Shown: piece after piece, positions 61,423 to 64,000 of the stretch | How positions within the stretch are numbered: the stretch's first letter is position 1 | Layout: every line of letters starts with the position of its first letter | Assembly (NCBI GenBank): GCA_910586975.1 | Contig: CAJUKX010000004.1 | Coordinates: 1-64,000, forward strand | Length of the DNA: 64,000 nucleotides | Reading direction: 5' to 3' | Origin: an uncultured Muribaculaceae bacterium | Lineage (GTDB): Bacteria; Bacteroidota; Bacteroidia; Bacteroidales; Muribaculaceae | Made by a program: the position numbers and the translations under genes | Notes under the pieces: model-generated | The model's input: the letters and a program-made list of their open reading frames with translations, nothing else | What the model was told of the DNA's origin: nothing | Database searches by the model: none

Positions 61423-61454
61423 TTTGGTGGAACAAGAAAAAATGTGTATATTTG
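61423..61454 (+). promoter_or_regulatory. Promoter of the leader RNA/Abi_2 locus
   Basis: TTTG (61423-61426), a 20-nt spacer and TATATTTG (61447-61454). A start near 61459-61462 would begin the RNA just before the structured leader. GGTGGAAC at 61426-61433 repeats the right arm at 61496-61503. Confidence 0.75.
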
Positions 61455-61460
61455 CACTGA

Positions 61461-61514
61461 CAGTTTCCACCACGCCTCTTGCTAATGCGTACCAGGGTGG
61501 AACTTTTGCTTTTT
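61461..61514 (+). ncRNA. Compact structured leader RNA upstream of the Abi_2 gene (abiF-like RNA candidate)
   Basis: Between a consensus promoter and the Abi_2 ATG lies a 54-nt segment with TTCCACC (61465-61471) pairing with GGTGGAA (61496-61502). Inside it ACGC (61472-61475) pairs with GCGT (61487-61490), leaving loop CTCTTGCTAAT and a 5-nt bulge ACCAG. A U-rich tract TTTTGCTTTTT (61504-61514) follows, like an intrinsic terminator. Promoter-hairpin-U-tract-toxin is the layout of type III toxin-antitoxin loci. A conserved abiF RNA motif upstream of Abi_2 genes has been described (from memory); the match was not tested by covariance model. Confidence 0.6.
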
Positions 61515-61521
61515 ATACGGT

Positions 61522-62418
61522 ATGGATTACACCAAACAACCATTAGATTATCCGCAGATTATCACAATGCTCAAACAACGCAACTTGTTGATTGACAACG
61601 AGGCTTTCGCATTGGAGCAATTAATGATAATAAGTTATTTCCGTCTGGCAAACTATCTGCGTCCTATGGAGCAGGACAAGACTACTCATGTTTTCAAACC
61701 TAACAGTCTTTTTGAAAATGCCATAGATCTCTATTACTTTGACAAGAAACTCCGGGCTTTGTTATTCACTGCCATTCAAAGTTTCGAGGTTGCACTACGC
61801 TCAAAACTGATACATCACTGCTCTCTTAAATACGGTGCTTTCTGGATTATTGACCGTGGGAAGTTTGATGATAAAAAGATTTTTTCAGACTGCGTAATTC
61901 GAATACAGCAGGAAGTTCTTCGCTCTAAAGAGGACTTTATAAAAGAGCATTTTGCAAAATACGACACACCTATACTCCCTCCGGCATGGAAAACATTGGA
62001 AGTAGTTTCGTTCGGAACCTTGTCACGTATTCTTTGCAATCTGTCAGACAATCCCTTGAAAAAGAAGATCGCGCGGGAGTTCAATCTGCCGCAGCACAAG
62101 TATTTAGAAAGCTGGTGCAAGAGTGTTGTTGCTCTCAGAAATAATCTTGCCCACCACTCGAGAACATGGAATAGAATTTATCCCATTCAACCACAACTTC
62201 CCCAATCTCTACACGGTGATTGGATTGACACCTCAGGTATTCAAAACAATAAATTGTATGCCCAATTATGCTGTCTCGCATATTTGCAAGACTCCATTCA
62301 TCCGAATAATGATTTCAAACATCAACTGAAACATCTTATCGCATCTTACCCGAATGTTGACGTGACTGCCATGGGATTTCCCAACGACTGGAATAATCAA
62401 CCTCTTTGGAAGATTTGA
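61522..62418 (+). CDS. Abi_2 (AbiD/AbiF-type) abortive-infection HEPN-like protein
   Basis: A 298-aa soluble helical protein of the Abi_2 family. Signatures are YFRLANYLRPME near residues 39-50, FEVALRSKLIHH at 88-99, WKTLEVVSFGTLSRI at 156-170, and RNNLAHHSRTWNR at 206-218. R206-x4-H211 is the HEPN RNase motif; a second R93-x4-H98 match lies in the earlier conserved helix. Such proteins are presumed RNases that kill or arrest phage-infected cells and are kept silent by a partner RNA. It is preceded by its own promoter and leader RNA and followed by typA with a separate promoter. Confidence 0.85.
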   Translation: MDYTKQPLDYPQIITMLKQRNLLIDNEAFALEQLMIISYFRLANYLRPMEQDKTTHVFKPNSLFENAIDLYYFDKKLRALLFTAIQSFEVALRSKLIHHCSLKYGAFWIIDRGKFDDKKIFSDCVIRIQQEVLRSKEDFIKEHFAKYDTPILPPAWKTLEVVSFGTLSRILCNLSDNPLKKKIAREFNLPQHKYLESWCKSVVALRNNLAHHSRTWNRIYPIQPQLPQSLHGDWIDTSGIQNNKLYAQLCCLAYLQDSIHPNNDFKHQLKHLIASYPNVDVTAMGFPNDWNNQPLWKI

Positions 62419-62551
62419 GATACTCAAATAGGTGAATCCCATAGAGTCCTTACTCTCAGCTCTGTAATAAAAGAATACGGTGAAAGAGAATTTTGCTGCT
62501 CATTTATACGTAATCTGTAATATTTCTTATTAATTTTCGGGTATTTTTTCG

Positions 62552-62559
62552 TAACTTTG
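62552..62559 (+). promoter_or_regulatory. -7 element of typA
   Basis: TAACTTTG lies 21 nt before the typA ATG; no TTTG at the ideal -33 distance. It separates typA expression from the Abi_2 gene. Confidence 0.6.
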
Positions 62560-62580
62560 CAGCCGAAAATCCAATAGCGT

Positions 62581-64000
62581 ATGCAAAATATTCGTAACAT
62601 CGCCATCATCGCTCACGTCGACCACGGTAAAACCACTCTTGTCGACAAAATGCTCTTAGCCGGACACCTTTTCCGCGACAATCAGTCAACCGGCGAATTA
62701 ATTCTCGACAACAACGACCTTGAACGTGAACGAGGCATAACAATCCTCTCCAAGAACGTTTCAATCAATTATAAGGACACAAAAATCAATATCATCGACA
62801 CTCCGGGACACGCCGACTTCGGCGGCGAGGTTGAGCGAGTGCTCAATATGGCCGATGGCTGCATACTGCTTGTCGATGCCTTTGAAGGTCCTATGCCCCA
62901 GACACGATTCGTGCTTCAGAAGGCTCTGCAAATCGGCTTGAAACCCGTTGTTGTGATCAACAAGGTCGATAAGCCCAACTGCCGCCCCTCAGAGGTGCAG
63001 GACATGGTGTTTGACCTCATGTTCTCGCTTGATGCAACTGAAGACCAACTCGACTTCCCCACCATCTTCGGCTCGGCCAAGAACGGCTGGATGAGCACCG
63101 ACTGGGAAAAACCCACCGACAACATCCTGCCCCTGCTCGATGCGATCATAGAGCATATCCCCGCTCCCACAACCCACGAGGGCGATGCCCAGATGCTCAT
63201 CACATCGCTCGACTTCTCGAGCTACGTAGGCCGTATAGCCATAGGCCGTGTGCACCGCGGTACACTGCGCGAAGGCATGGATATAGCACTTTGCCGCAAG
63301 GATGGCTCTGTGTCGAAACAGCGCATCAAGGAATTGCACACATTCGAAGGTATGGGTCGCAAGAAAGTGAGCGAGGTGTCAAGCGGTGATATCTGCGCAA
63401 TAGTAGGTATCGAAGGCTTTGAAATCGGCGACACAGTGGCCGACGCAGCCAATCCCGAACCTCTGCCCCGCATCGCCATCGACGAACCCACCATGTCGAT
63501 GACTTTCACTATCAACGACTCGCCCTTCTTCGGCCGCGACGGTAAGTTTGTAACCTCGCGCCACATAGGCGACCGTCTCACCAAGGAACTCGACCGCAAT
63601 CTGGCGCTACGTGTGGTGAAAGATGCCCATCAGGACGTATGGACAGTATTTGGTCGCGGCGTGCTCCACCTCTCCGTGCTCATCGAGACCATGCGCCGCG
63701 AGGGTTACGAGCTTCAGGTAGGCCAACCCCAGGTTATAGTAAAGGAAATCGACGGAGTGAAATGCGAGCCCGTAGAGCTTATGACCATCAACGTAACCGA
63801 GGAATATTCATCGAAAATCATCGACATGGTTACACGCCGCAAAGGCGAAATGGTGTCGATGACAGCACAGGGCGACCGCGTGCACATGGAATTCAACATA
63901 CCCTCGCGCGGTATCATAGGTCTGCGCACCAATGTGCTCACCGCATCGGCCGGCGAAGCCATCATGGCCCATCGCTTCCTTGAATACCAACCCTGGAAGG
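62581..64000 (+). CDS. typA: Translational GTPase TypA/BipA (5' part, cut by window end)
   Basis: The first 473 residues of a protein of about 600 aa, running off the window at 64000. G1 AHVDHGKTT (about 11-19), G2 RERGITI, G3 DTPGHADFGGEVERV, G4 NKVDKP and the conserved GSAKNGW mark TypA/BipA rather than EF-G or LepA. It binds the ribosome under stress and low temperature and assists assembly. Only the missing C-terminus prevents a full check. Confidence 0.95.
   Translation, partial: MQNIRNIAIIAHVDHGKTTLVDKMLLAGHLFRDNQSTGELILDNNDLERERGITILSKNVSINYKDTKINIIDTPGHADFGGEVERVLNMADGCILLVDAFEGPMPQTRFVLQKALQIGLKPVVVINKVDKPNCRPSEVQDMVFDLMFSLDATEDQLDFPTIFGSAKNGWMSTDWEKPTDNILPLLDAIIEHIPAPTTHEGDAQMLITSLDFSSYVGRIAIGRVHRGTLREGMDIALCRKDGSVSKQRIKELHTFEGMGRKKVSEVSSGDICAIVGIEGFEIGDTVADAANPEPLPRIAIDEPTMSMTFTINDSPFFGRDGKFVTSRHIGDRLTKELDRNLALRVVKDAHQDVWTVFGRGVLHLSVLIETMRREGYELQVGQPQVIVKEIDGVKCEPVELMTINVTEEYSSKIIDMVTRRKGEMVSMTAQGDRVHMEFNIPSRGIIGLRTNVLTASAGEAIMAHRFLEYQPWK

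Overview
The window reads as chromosome of a Bacteroidales bacterium, most likely a gut Muribaculaceae or Bacteroides relative. The reasons are: Bacteroidetes-type promoters (TAnnTTTG at -7, often with TTTG about 20 nt upstream) before many genes; TonB-dependent receptors with Bacteroidales lipoproteins; a surE / parA-parB-DUF5683-mltD neighbourhood; a second EF-G-like protein; and a T9SS-style sorting tail. I see no rRNA, tRNA, CRISPR array, prophage or complete IS. The genus is inference and was not tested by any search.

Layout. 1-9.5 kb: a Cys-type alpha/beta hydrolase, a lone PAS protein, tgt, an LptF/LptG permease and a 56-aa ferredoxin; then, on the minus strand, an AI-2E family permease, dnaB, a beta-barrel protein and a LysM/binding-fold protein. 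9.6-14.4 kb (minus): nhaA, lepA, an AlkD-like HEAT protein and surE. 14.5-22.1 kb (plus): parA, parB, DUF5683, an mltD-like transglycosylase, an OPT transporter and a MATE transporter. 22.1-26.6 kb: a hairpin repeat element, a 50-aa membrane peptide, a GT2 glycosyltransferase, clpC and a broken GNAT gene. 26.6-33.7 kb (minus): two TonB-dependent receptors around three PH-domain membrane proteins. 33.8-42 kb: an 11-mer-repeat helical protein, hisS, folC, malate dehydrogenase, an EF-G paralog with degenerate GTPase motifs, and glutamate dehydrogenase. 42-49.4 kb: two metallo-beta-lactamase-fold hydrolases, a BamE-like lipoprotein, a prolyl oligopeptidase, a PurF-like protein lacking its catalytic Cys, and an 8-TM protein. 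49.4-53.7 kb (minus): a haem-type uptake operon (T9SS-tail protein, calycin-like protein, HmuY-like lipoprotein, HmuR-like receptor). 53.8-55.5 kb: a 32-aa gene with its own promoter and terminator, a GYF-TM2 protein and a GDPD. 55.7-61.4 kb (plus): DUF3108 protein, histidine acid phosphatase, FucP-type MFS transporter, PfkB kinase and Ser hydrolase; the phosphatase, transporter and kinase genes overlap by 1-4 nt. 61.4-62.4 kb: an Abi_2 (AbiD/F type, HEPN-like) gene preceded by a promoter and a compact structured RNA ending in a U-rich tract. 62.6 kb to the edge: typA/bipA, cut by the window end.

Most promising for follow-up: (1) the Abi_2 locus with its leader RNA, which looks like a phage-defence RNA-toxin pair; (2) a family of small palindromic elements with TTAGA..TGTTTAA-type ends sitting at gene 3' ends and twice supplying a stop codon; (3) two paralogs that kept their fold but lost catalytic residues (EF-G2 and the PurF-like protein); (4) a phosphatase-transporter-kinase operon that could scavenge inositol or another polyol phosphate; (5) several micro-genes.
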